64,000 bases of DNA. It comes from Bacillus tuaregi. GTDB lineage: Bacteria > Bacillota > Bacilli > Bacillales > Cytobacillaceae. Each line of letters starts with the position of its first letter. Position 1 is the first letter of the stretch. Below, in pieces: positions 26,372 through 35,423 of the stretch. Location: assembly GCF_900104575.1 (NCBI RefSeq), contig NZ_LT629731.1:3643557-3707556 (forward strand), written 5' to 3'. The notes under the pieces were generated by a model. It did no database searches. It saw only the letters and a program-made list of their open reading frames with translations, and was not told the origin of the DNA. Both the position numbers and the translations under genes were made by a program.

Positions 26372-26410
26372 TAAAAAAACAGTGTAATAGGAATGACCTA
26401 TTACACTGTT
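26372..26410 (-). terminator. Terminator after ptsH-like gene
   Basis: A perfect 13-bp stem ACAGTGTAATAGG/CCTATTACACTGT with a 5-nt loop gives a run of seven T on the minus strand. Confidence 0.9.
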
Positions 26411-26424
26411 CAGACGCTTATCAT

Positions 26425-26691
26425 TTAGCTAATTAATTTATTTTCTTTCATTGTTTCAGTCAGTGCATTAATTACTTCTTGTTCATCTGCACCTGACGCA
26501 GTTACTGTTACCTCTGCACCTTTAGAAACACCTAGTGACATTACACCCATAATGGATTTTAAGTTAACGCTCTTCCCATTATATACAAGGCTTACATCTG
26601 AACTAAATTTGTTCGCTGTATTTACTAAAATGGTTGCAGGACGAGCATGAATTCCCGCCTCATCTGTAATAATAAATGTTTTTTCTGCCAT
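26425..26691 (-). CDS. ptsH: Phosphocarrier protein HPr, apart from ptsI
   Basis: This 88-aa cytosolic PTS phosphocarrier passes phosphate from enzyme I to the sugar-specific IIA domains and, when Ser-phosphorylated, acts as CcpA co-repressor. His15 lies in GIHARPAT and Ser46 in [12 protein letters not shown], so both regulatory sites are present and this is HPr rather than Crh. ATG 26691 follows AAGGGG. In most Bacillus ptsH is followed by ptsI. Here it stands after a transketolase gene and is followed by a terminator, so it may be a second HPr serving the polyol PTS upstream, or the cell's only copy relocated. Confidence 0.92.
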   Translation of the reverse strand: MAEKTFIITDEAGIHARPATILVNTANKFSSDVSLVYNGKSVNLKSIMGVMSLGVSKGAEVTVTASGADEQEVINALTETMKENKLIS

Positions 26692-26979
26692 GATTTCTAA
26701 CCCCTTTTCCAGTTTATAGGTTAAAATTATTTTATTTTTAACCATAATTGCAATGTGCATTATGCCTATTGCACATTTCTCCTCTATTACAAAGGATAAT
26801 GGTCAATATCTATTTTCTCCCTCGTAATGTATGGCTATTCCATACTTCTTATAAAAGAAATTTTTTGTACAAAAGGCTGCCGACATATATATTACCATAC
26901 TCAAAAATATATTTCTTCTTTTTTTATCGTTTTTTAAAAATTATTTCTTTTCGTCATACGATATTCTATTTTCTAATTA
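26692..26979 (-). other. Gene-free leader between tkt and ptsH
   Basis: These 288 nt are AT-rich with no convincing terminator after tkt. An 8-bp inverted repeat AATGTGCA/TGCACATT (26752-26759 with 26770-26777) lies about 60 nt before the ptsH start and could be an operator or leader hairpin. A weak TTGCAA/AATAAT promoter-like pair is nearby. Whether ptsH has its own promoter is open. Confidence 0.4.
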
Positions 26980-29001
26980 TTAATTAATTTTATCTGCTAA
27001 ATTTTTAAAGGTATGAACCACATGTTCTACCGTAAATCCGTATTCCTGCATTAATTTATCCGCAGGAGCTGATGCTCCAAAATGATTAATCGTTATTTTC
27101 TCTCCATATTCACCGATATATTCTCTCCAGCCAAATGAAGAGCCTAATTCAATCGCAACTCTTGCAATCAGGTTCTTTGGAATGACGCTTTCTTTGTATT
27201 CCTTCGACTGGCTTTCGAATCGATCCCAGCTAGGCATACTAACTACAGAAACATATATCCCTTCTTTTTCAAGTGCTTTTTGAGCCTCTATTGCTAAGGA
27301 AACCTCAGAACCGGTTGCTAGTAGCAATCCTTCTGCATCTTCTGCAGCCTCTGAGATGACATAGGCTCCCTTCTTCACTCCTTCGTATGCCTTTTCATTA
27401 CTAACATCAAGTGTCGGTAAATCCTGGCGAGTCAATACTAATGCCGTCGGCTGATCATTACTTTCAAGAGCTAAGCTCCAAGCAGCCACCGTTTCATTGG
27501 CATCAGCTGGTCTAATAACAGAAAGATCTGGCATCGCACGTAATGCTGCAAGGTGTTCGATTGGCTGATGTGTAGGACCGTCTTCGCCAACGGCAATACT
27601 GTCATGAGTAAATACATAGGTTACCGGTAGCTTCATTAATGATGCCAGACGAATAGCCGGACGAAGATAATCAGAAAATACAAAGAAGGTAGATCCAAAT
27701 ACCTTCACACCGCCGTGAAGCGCCATACCGTTTAATGCCGCTCCCATGGCAAACTCACGGACACCAAACCAAATATTACGTGCCGCATAACCATCAAGCG
27801 CGAAGTTCTTTTCGAAGGTCAGAAGGGTTTTGTTCGATCCCGCTAGGTCAGCAGATCCCCCGATTAGTTGAGGAATAGCCTTGGCAGCGGCATTGAGAAT
27901 TTTACCAGATGAAGCTCTTGTTGCTAATTTGTCCCCGGCTGTAAACCCTGGTAATTCTGCCTTCCAGTTCTCGGGAAGCTCTCCCTTTATTGCCAGCTCT
28001 AATCTTCCGGCCAGTTCTGGATAGGCTGTTTGATACTCATTGAAAAGCTGATTCCAAGCGGCTTCTTTTTGCATGCCATCTTCCGCAATCAGTTTGAAAT
28101 GGTCAGTCAATCCTTCAGGAACAAAGAACGGTGTCTCTGATTCCCAGTCATAGAATGCTTTTGTCAGCTTTGTTTCATCTGAACCAAGCGGCGCACCATG
28201 GGATGCAGCTTTTCCAGATTTATTTGGAGAACCAAAACCAATCGTCGTCTTAATTTCAATAAGCGTTGGACGCTCTAGGTCTAACTTAGCTTCTTGAATC
28301 GCCTTTTGAATCGCATCTAAATCATTTCCATCTTCTACACGGATGACCTGCCAACCATATGCTTCAAAGCGGTCTTCAACACTTTCAGAGAAGGAAAGCT
28401 TTAAATCACCATCTAATGAAATATCATTTGAATCATACATAACTATCAAGCGTCCAAGCTTTAAATGACCGGCAAGCGAGGCTGCTTCAGCTGATACACC
28501 CTCCATTAAATCACCGTCACCGCAAAGGCTATATGTGTAATGATCAATTAATGGATATTCTTCTGTATTATAGGTCTCAGCAAGATGACGTTCAGCCATT
28601 GCCATACCGACTGCCATCGCAATTCCCTGACCTAATGGTCCTGTTGTTGCATCAACTCCCGGAGTATGACCAAATTCCGGGTGACCTGGTGTTTTACTGC
28701 CCCATTGGCGGAAATTCTTCAAGTCATCCATTGTCACATCATAATTAAATAGATGTAATAGACTGTATAGAAGGGCAGAGCCGTGTCCTGCCGAGAGAAT
28801 AAAACGATCTCGGTTAAACCAATTAGGATTCTTTGGATTATGGTTCATTTCCTTTGCCCACAATGTATAAGCCATTGGAGCTGCTCCCATTGTTATTCCT
28901 GGATGACCTGAGTTTGCTTTTTCAATTGCGTCTATTGATAAAACTCTAATCGTATTGACTGCCAGTTGATCTGTGCTTTGTTTTGTAATCGTTGTCACCA
29001 T
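26980..29001 (-). CDS. tkt: Transketolase
   Basis: This ThDP-dependent enzyme of the non-oxidative pentose phosphate pathway transfers two-carbon units between ketose and aldose phosphates. The 673 aa include [36 protein letters not shown], the ThDP/Mg motif GDGDLMEG, and in the pyrimidine domain [21 protein letters not shown] 29001 follows AAGGAG. It is downstream of pfkA and rpe-like genes on the same strand with a 47-nt gap, in a catabolic operon. Bacillus normally has a housekeeping tkt elsewhere, so this is probably a pathway-specific paralogue. Confidence 0.94.
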   Translation of the reverse strand: MVTTITKQSTDQLAVNTIRVLSIDAIEKANSGHPGITMGAAPMAYTLWAKEMNHNPKNPNWFNRDRFILSAGHGSALLYSLLHLFNYDVTMDDLKNFRQWGSKTPGHPEFGHTPGVDATTGPLGQGIAMAVGMAMAERHLAETYNTEEYPLIDHYTYSLCGDGDLMEGVSAEAASLAGHLKLGRLIVMYDSNDISLDGDLKLSFSESVEDRFEAYGWQVIRVEDGNDLDAIQKAIQEAKLDLERPTLIEIKTTIGFGSPNKSGKAASHGAPLGSDETKLTKAFYDWESETPFFVPEGLTDHFKLIAEDGMQKEAAWNQLFNEYQTAYPELAGRLELAIKGELPENWKAELPGFTAGDKLATRASSGKILNAAAKAIPQLIGGSADLAGSNKTLLTFEKNFALDGYAARNIWFGVREFAMGAALNGMALHGGVKVFGSTFFVFSDYLRPAIRLASLMKLPVTYVFTHDSIAVGEDGPTHQPIEHLAALRAMPDLSVIRPADANETVAAWSLALESNDQPTALVLTRQDLPTLDVSNEKAYEGVKKGAYVISEAAEDAEGLLLATGSEVSLAIEAQKALEKEGIYVSVVSMPSWDRFESQSKEYKESVIPKNLIARVAIELGSSFGWREYIGEYGEKITINHFGASAPADKLMQEYGFTVEHVVHTFKNLADKIN

Positions 29002-29048
29002 ATTTTACACTCCTTAAGTTTGGATGATTGAAGTTATATTTTGTAAGC

Positions 29049-30011
<963 letters not shown>

Positions 30012-30032
30012 TTACCTCTCCTTATGTCATAA

Positions 30033-30707
30033 TCAAATTCGCCTTTTCTCAAACAGCTCTCTTATTTCGTTGACCTTTTGTTCATATGTACCCTTTTGAT
30101 GGTTAAAAAGAGCAGATGTACCTAGTACAAATACATTAGCACCCCTATCAATTAAGGCAGGTACCGTTGTTACATTGATATTACCGTCCACTTCAATAAG
30201 AGGCTTATTTTCCATTGTTTCAATCAACTTAGAGAGCACTACTAATTTTTCTAGTACGTGATGATTAAACCTTTGACCGGCAAAGCCTGGATTAACCGTC
30301 ATGATTAGCAGCATTGGAACCATTGATAAATAGGGTTTAATCATTTCAATCGGACTCTCAGGATTTACAGCTAAGACAGGCTCAATCCCATAACCTTTAA
30401 TTTTCTCAATATCCTTCTCAATTTGCTCACATACCTCAACGTGAAAAGAGATATACTTTGGCTGAAGGGGGGCAAACATATCAATATATTTTGATGGCTG
30501 TTCCGTTGCTAAATGAATATCAAGCGGAATACTCGTTCGTTCCTTAATTTGTTCAAGTACATATGGACCCATTGCCAAATTATTTACAAAGCTACCGTCC
30601 ATAACATCACAATGAAGTAGATCAACTGCTGCTTCTTCTAACTTTCGAAGCTCCTGTCCAAGGTTAAGTTGATCACCGCACATAATAGATGCTGCGATGG
30701 AATGCAT
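30033..30707 (-). CDS. Ribulose-phosphate 3-epimerase family protein
   Basis: This 224-aa TIM-barrel epimerase interconverts ribulose 5-phosphate and xylulose 5-phosphate or a related ketose phosphate. Motifs: ASIMCGDQLNL, HCDVMDGSFVNNLAMGP, the metal-binding His in DIHLATEQP, MTVNPGFAGQRF and IEVDGNINVTT, GTSALF. GFAGQ and GTSALF recall the allulose-6-phosphate epimerase AlsE as much as canonical Rpe, so the exact substrate is uncertain. ATG 30707 has AGGAGG at 7 nt. It is first gene of the epimerase-pfk-tkt block, with a cre-like site about 105 bp upstream. Confidence 0.87.
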   Translation of the reverse strand: MHSIAASIMCGDQLNLGQELRKLEEAAVDLLHCDVMDGSFVNNLAMGPYVLEQIKERTSIPLDIHLATEQPSKYIDMFAPLQPKYISFHVEVCEQIEKDIEKIKGYGIEPVLAVNPESPIEMIKPYLSMVPMLLIMTVNPGFAGQRFNHHVLEKLVVLSKLIETMENKPLIEVDGNINVTTVPALIDRGANVFVLGTSALFNHQKGTYEQKVNEIRELFEKRRI

Positions 30708-30812
30708 GCTTTCGCCTCCTTTTAGGAGAATGATAAGATTGATATGTTAATAAGGTGATTTACCCATTAAAGCCCTTTCACAATACAATAGTATCATTCG
30801 AAACATCTAAAT

Positions 30813-30826
30813 TGGATGCGGTTTCA
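30813..30826. promoter_or_regulatory. cre-like CcpA site upstream of the epimerase-pfk-tkt block
   Basis: TGGATGCGGTTTCA agrees with the cre consensus TGWAANCGNTNWCA at 12 of 14 positions. It shares ATGCGGTTTCA with the site at 37523, suggesting both halves of the polyol locus respond to CcpA. Confidence 0.5.
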
Positions 30827-30904
30827 TCCCATAAAATGTCCCAGGGACTGTATCTGACTGTGATGAAAAATGCAGCGTACGAAGGCCTAGTTCATAAATA
30901 ATAT

Positions 30905-30935
30905 AAAAAACCCGCTGACATGAAATCAGCGAGCT
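30905..30935 (-). terminator. Terminator after the second polyol dehydrogenase
   Basis: The stem CGCTGA/TCAGCG (30913-30918 with 30926-30931) with flanking GC pairs has a run of six T on the minus strand. It splits the locus into an upstream and a downstream transcription unit, perhaps with read-through. Confidence 0.7.
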
Positions 30936-30963
30936 CCCATTAAGATGATGTCATTCTACTAGA

Positions 30964-31995
30964 TTAAGACTCTACTAATACTTTAATTTCATTCCCTGCC
31001 ATTACCGCATCAAAACCTTCACGCCAATCTTCAAGTGGAACGACCTTTGTCACCATTTTATCAACAGCAATCTTGTTTTCTTTTAATAGGTCTAAGGCAA
31101 GTAACCAAGAGCTTGGTTTCTGCGAACGGCTTCCAATATAAGTAATTTCTCTTTGGATAATTGAATCTTGATTTTGCTGGTTTAATTTTTCGGCAAAAAG
31201 ACCAACCTGCACAAAGGTTCCTTTTTTCTTCACTAATGGTAAACCTTGATTTAACGCAGGAACGGCTCCAGAGCACTCAAATACTTTATCGACGCCATAT
31301 CCATTTGTATGCTTTAAAACAACCTCTTCTAGATTTTCCTTAAGGCTGTCGACAATCACATCTATTCCCATTGATTGGGCTAATTCTAAACGAGGCATAT
31401 CTTTCGTAATACCGGATAGAATAACAAATGCTCCTTGCGCCTTTACCACTTGGGCTAATAATAAACCAATGGGTCCTGGACCAAAGATAAGTACTTTATC
31501 ATTTTGATTCACGGTCGTTTTTTCTAACGCAGCATGAACACAGCATGCAAGTGGTTCAGTTAATGAAGCGGCCATCAAACTAATTTCCTCTGGTAATACA
31601 TGGACACTTTCTTCACGTGATATAACATATTCAGCAAAGCTTCCATTAATTTGCGTACCCAGTCCTTTACGGTTTGAGCATAGATTATAGTCTTTTTCTA
31701 AACAATATTCACATTCTCCACATGTAGTAAACGTAGTTTGACTTGTTACCCGGTCCCCGACCTTCACATTCTTAACATCTGTACCAACTTCAACTACAAC
31801 ACCAGAAAACTCATGTCCCAGTACAACCGGTAGCGTAGGATTAGCATATTCGCCCTTGAAGGTATGAATATCAGAACCACATATACCTGTATAAGCAACT
31901 TTTATTTTTACTTTATCATCCTTTGCTGCTGGTTCTGGAATATCTACTAATGACATATTGTCATATCCAACTTCATTTTTCATAACTGCTTTCAT
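30964..31995 (-). CDS. Zinc-dependent polyol dehydrogenase (sorbitol dehydrogenase-like)
   Basis: This 343-aa medium-chain dehydrogenase has catalytic zinc ligands in GICGSDIHTFKG and GHEFSG, the structural zinc motif CGECEYCLEKDYNLC, and a Rossmann motif in the IFGPGPIGLLLAQVVKAQG region. It oxidises a polyol or polyol phosphate to the ketose form with NAD(P). It is adjacent to a second member of the same family and a galactitol-type PTS, which points to a polyol phosphate as substrate. Stereospecificity cannot be read from sequence. Confidence 0.87.
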   Translation of the reverse strand: MKAVMKNEVGYDNMSLVDIPEPAAKDDKVKIKVAYTGICGSDIHTFKGEYANPTLPVVLGHEFSGVVVEVGTDVKNVKVGDRVTSQTTFTTCGECEYCLEKDYNLCSNRKGLGTQINGSFAEYVISREESVHVLPEEISLMAASLTEPLACCVHAALEKTTVNQNDKVLIFGPGPIGLLLAQVVKAQGAFVILSGITKDMPRLELAQSMGIDVIVDSLKENLEEVVLKHTNGYGVDKVFECSGAVPALNQGLPLVKKKGTFVQVGLFAEKLNQQNQDSIIQREITYIGSRSQKPSSWLLALDLLKENKIAVDKMVTKVVPLEDWREGFDAVMAGNEIKVLVES

Positions 31996-32015
31996 TCCAA
32001 TTACCCCGCTTTCAC

Positions 32016-33062
32016 TTATTTCTCATTTGGTTTAATCATTACTTTGCCATACGGCTCTTCACGATTGATCATCATATTAAATGCTCTTTGTGTATCTTCA
32101 AGCTTAAATCGATGTGAAATCAATTCCTTAAGATTGATTTTTCCTTTATTAATAAAGTCAATACTTGTTATCCATTCTTCACCAGGAAACGGTGCGGAAT
32201 AAGAATTCCAAAAGCCCTTAAGAGTTAATTCTCTTCTGAAGATATTTTCAAATGCTTTCTCTGAAAGATGAACATCTGAATAGGCAATGCCTAAATACCC
32301 TACTTTACCCTTCTTTCTAGTAATCAGAAGACATTGTTCTTGGGTTATTTTTGAGCCGGCACATTCTAAAGCAATATCCACCCCAAGGCCATTTGTATAT
32401 TCGTTTATTTTTTCAAGTAAGTCTTCCTTAACAGGATTGATTGATTTGTCACAGCCTCGATTCACGGCCTCCTGCAGCTTTTCGTCAGAAATATCAATTG
32501 CAATGATTTTTTTGATTCCTGCTATTTTCAACCATTCTATCGCTAGCATGCCGATTGTCCCTGCTCCAAAAACAGCTGCTATATCACCAATCCGCGGTTC
32601 AATTCCTAATACACCATGAAGGGCAACTGCAAGCGGTTCTACCATCGCTGCTTCTTCATAATCCATATCACCGATTGGAAGTACATTTGAAGCTTTGACA
32701 TTGACGTATTCTGCAAATGCACCAAAGGATTTTGAACCAATCATTCCATAATTTTCACAGAGAGAAAATTGTCCTCTTAAGCAATACTCACATTTATGAC
32801 AAGGCTCAAACGGAACACCTAGAACGCGGTCACCAATTTGGTAATTTGTCACATCAGATCCTTTTTCAACAATATAGCCTGAAAACTCATGACCCATAAT
32901 GGCCGGTAATGCATACTTCCATTGACTGGTCATTTTATGAGTATCTGAACCACAAATGCCAACAGCCATAACCTTGATTTTCACTTCATCTGCTTTACAA
33001 GCATCTATTTCAATATCTTGATATACAATTTTGTTTTCAGAATATAACACTGCTGCTTTCAT
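32016..33062 (-). CDS. Zinc-dependent polyol-phosphate dehydrogenase (GatD-like)
   Basis: This 348-aa medium-chain zinc dehydrogenase resembles galactitol-1-phosphate 5-dehydrogenase and arabitol-phosphate dehydrogenases. Motifs: AVGICGSDTHKM, MGHEFSGYI, CHKCEYCLRGQFSLC, and the Rossmann segment AAVFGAGTIGMLAIEWLK. ATG 33062 follows AAGGAGG. It lies between IIC and the second dehydrogenase, so it likely acts on the phosphorylated polyol delivered by the PTS, giving a ketose phosphate. Confidence 0.88.
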   Translation of the reverse strand: MKAAVLYSENKIVYQDIEIDACKADEVKIKVMAVGICGSDTHKMTSQWKYALPAIMGHEFSGYIVEKGSDVTNYQIGDRVLGVPFEPCHKCEYCLRGQFSLCENYGMIGSKSFGAFAEYVNVKASNVLPIGDMDYEEAAMVEPLAVALHGVLGIEPRIGDIAAVFGAGTIGMLAIEWLKIAGIKKIIAIDISDEKLQEAVNRGCDKSINPVKEDLLEKINEYTNGLGVDIALECAGSKITQEQCLLITRKKGKVGYLGIAYSDVHLSEKAFENIFRRELTLKGFWNSYSAPFPGEEWITSIDFINKGKINLKELISHRFKLEDTQRAFNMMINREEPYGKVMIKPNEK

Positions 33063-33106
33063 CCTTTTACCTCCTTACAACCTATCTAGATACTGCCCTA
33101 AAACTC

Positions 33107-33141
33107 ATAAGACAAAATGTCTTTTGAACATTTTGTCTTAT
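33107..33141 (-). other. Perfect 14-bp hairpin between IIC and the dehydrogenase gene
   Basis: ATAAGACAAAATGT (33107-33120) and its complement (33128-33141) with a 7-nt loop are not followed by a clean T run. The hairpin probably acts on mRNA processing or stability within the operon, or as a weak terminator. Confidence 0.5.
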
Positions 33142-33186
33142 CGAGTGAAATGAATATATAAACCAATTGAATATTAGTGTTAATGA

Positions 33187-34458
33187 TTAAAAAATTGCAT
33201 GCCATGCCTGAGATAATTTTAGGATTAACCAGTTTAACAAGTTACCGCCAAGGTCTAAGCTTGAAATTTCAGTAGCACCGCCAGGAGCAGTAAATTGAGC
33301 ACCTTCCATTAAGAGCGTGTGTACTTCAGCAAAGTTTGTTGCCATCCATAGCGATAAAGCAACCATGACCGAGCCTGCAATGACTGAATGAATAATGTTT
33401 CCTCTTAGGAAAGCAACTACGAATGCAATATAGAATGGAATCGTTGCCAAATCACCAAATGGCAATACTTTGTTTCCTGGTAAAATAATCGCGATGAAGA
33501 TTGTGATAGGTACTAAAATTAATGCTGTTGCGATAACAGACGGATGACCTACTGATAAGGCTGCATCTAAACCGATATATACTTCACGATCTCCATAACG
33601 CTTTTGCAGGAAGTTACGTGCTGCTTCAGAGATTGGAATTAAACCCTCCATTAGGATTTTCACCATACGAGGCATTAAAAACATAACAGCTGCCATTGAA
33701 ATCGCAATTTGTGTTACGCCGCCAACATCATAACCTGCTAATAAACCAATAACTGCACCGAGAATTAATCCCATCATCATTGGTTCACCGAAGATACCGA
33801 AGCGCTTTTGAATGGATTCTGGGTCTGCATGTAATTTACCAAGACCAGGGACTTTTGTGATTAACCAACCAACTAGAATACCAATAGGACCAAACGCTGC
33901 TGTTGAACCTGTTGGAAGAGAGATTCCTTCAAGCCCAAAATACTTTTGAATTAAAGGAGCAGTCCAGTCAGCAATTTTTAATACTAAAATTTCATAAATA
34001 ATTGCCATTATGATTGCTACTACCCAGCTATTTGTAACGATATATCCTGTCGCACCTGCTGCAATAAAGTGCCAGTAGTTCCAAATATCAATATCCAATG
34101 TTTTTGTCCATTTAAGCATTAGCAATACAATATTTACTATTAAACAAATTGGAATTAAAATAGCTGCTACCGGTGAAGCCCAAGAAGCTGCTGCTGCTGC
34201 TGGCCACCCAGCATCAATAACAGTTAGGTTTAAACCAAAGCGTTCAACCATCTGTTGAGCAGCTGGTCCTAAGTTCCCTGTTAATACGCCAATAACTAAG
34301 TTAATACCCACGAACCCAATACCAATCGTAATACCTGATTTGAATGATGTTTTGAATCCAGTGCCGAAGAGTAATCCGATAATTAAAATAGCGATAGGCA
34401 AGATGACAGTTGGACCCAAATTTAACACGTATTGGACGCCTGCTAATAAACTTTCCAT
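33187..34458 (-). CDS. PTS galactitol-family IIC component
   Basis: This membrane permease (423 aa, about ten or more TM segments) of the galactitol (Gat) PTS family transports the polyol across the membrane during phosphorylation. Typical stretches are GTGFKTSFKSGITIGIGFVGINLVIG near the N-terminus, GWPAAAAASWASPVAAILIP, and PRMVKILMEGLIPISEAARNF. It is encoded with separate IIB and IIA genes. Gat-family IIC proteins also serve pentitols such as D-arabitol, so galactitol should not be assumed. Confidence 0.92.
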   Translation of the reverse strand: MESLLAGVQYVLNLGPTVILPIAILIIGLLFGTGFKTSFKSGITIGIGFVGINLVIGVLTGNLGPAAQQMVERFGLNLTVIDAGWPAAAAASWASPVAAILIPICLIVNIVLLMLKWTKTLDIDIWNYWHFIAAGATGYIVTNSWVVAIIMAIIYEILVLKIADWTAPLIQKYFGLEGISLPTGSTAAFGPIGILVGWLITKVPGLGKLHADPESIQKRFGIFGEPMMMGLILGAVIGLLAGYDVGGVTQIAISMAAVMFLMPRMVKILMEGLIPISEAARNFLQKRYGDREVYIGLDAALSVGHPSVIATALILVPITIFIAIILPGNKVLPFGDLATIPFYIAFVVAFLRGNIIHSVIAGSVMVALSLWMATNFAEVHTLLMEGAQFTAPGGATEISSLDLGGNLLNWLILKLSQAWHAIF

Positions 34459-34545
34459 ATGTTAACCCCCACATTTCTATAAGAGATATAATTCTATGAA
34501 GCAAGGAGGAGAATTGATTTGCATCAATTCTCATGTAAATCTATC

Positions 34546-34824
34546 TTATTTAAGTTGATCAAGAATCTTTTTATCTAATGCTTCCATGCCAATTCCAGTA
34601 ATATAAGCTGTCGCAATGATAGCTGGTATATCATATGTTGTTGGTAAAATGGTAGTAGAAACGATCAAATCAGCACCAGCTTGACGGGATTTTACCTCTG
34701 CGATTTTACATTGCACAACTTCTGCATTCACATTATTTTCCTTTAATAGATTTTCTACTTTATTACAAACAACTGTTGACGTTGCAATACCTGCTCCACA
34801 TGCTACAAGAACTGTTTTTTTCAT
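34546..34824 (-). CDS. PTS galactitol-family IIB component
   Basis: This 92-aa cytosolic IIB subunit receives phosphate from IIA on Cys9 (motif VACGAGIATST) and passes it to the sugar bound by IIC. Its length and motif are those of Gat-type IIB. ATG 34824 follows GGAGGAAT. It lies between IIA and IIC genes. Confidence 0.93.
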   Translation of the reverse strand: MKKTVLVACGAGIATSTVVCNKVENLLKENNVNAEVVQCKIAEVKSRQAGADLIVSTTILPTTYDIPAIIATAYITGIGMEALDKKILDQLK

Positions 34825-34941
34825 GATTTATTCCTCCAATAATTTGATGTTTTTTATTTTAGTAGCTTATTACTTTTATTTATAAAATCATTCTTATGAA
34901 TGAAATTACCGTTATGATAGAAAATCATATATCAATTGAAG

Positions 34942-35409
34942 CTATTTCAAAATAGCTCGAACCTCTTCACTGCTCTTTGCTGCTAACAGAGCTTCGACAT
35001 TACTTTGCTCTTGAATAATCGCGATTAGCTGCTGTAGGGTTTCAATCTGGCTATGAGGCTGATTTAAACCGAGCATCATCACGACCTTTACATCTGTAAC
35101 CTGACTAGCATCATCCATTAAATGAAAGCTGATTGGATTTTCTAAGGTAGCTACAGCAATGAATTGTTCCTTTACAAATTCTGGATCGGTGTGTGGGATT
35201 GCTACACTATAGTCACCAATCTTTAAACCTGTTGGAAAAATAGCTTCACGTTCTTTAATCTTGGTTAAGAACATATCATCCACATACCCATATTTTTTTG
35301 CTTCGTTAAACATAACTTCAAAGAAGTTATCCTGGTTAGAACATGATAACTGAAGCTTTATCAGTTCATCTTTTATAAATTGTTCAAGGGCCAAGGGGAT
35401 CCTCTCCAT
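34942..35409 (-). CDS. PTS fructose/mannitol-type IIA component
   Basis: This 155-aa IIA domain protein has the phosphorylated His near residue 73 in VAIPHTDPE. It accepts phosphate from HPr and donates it to IIB. ATG 35409 has no obvious ribosome binding site. A TTG at 35394 is preceded by GAGAGG at 6 nt and might be the real start, which would drop five residues. It lies 14 nt after the regulator gene, so the two are co-transcribed. Confidence 0.9.
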   Translation of the reverse strand: MERIPLALEQFIKDELIKLQLSCSNQDNFFEVMFNEAKKYGYVDDMFLTKIKEREAIFPTGLKIGDYSVAIPHTDPEFVKEQFIAVATLENPISFHLMDDASQVTDVKVVMMLGLNQPHSQIETLQQLIAIIQEQSNVEALLAAKSSEEVRAILK

Positions 35410-35423
35410 TCTTCTATTCAGCT

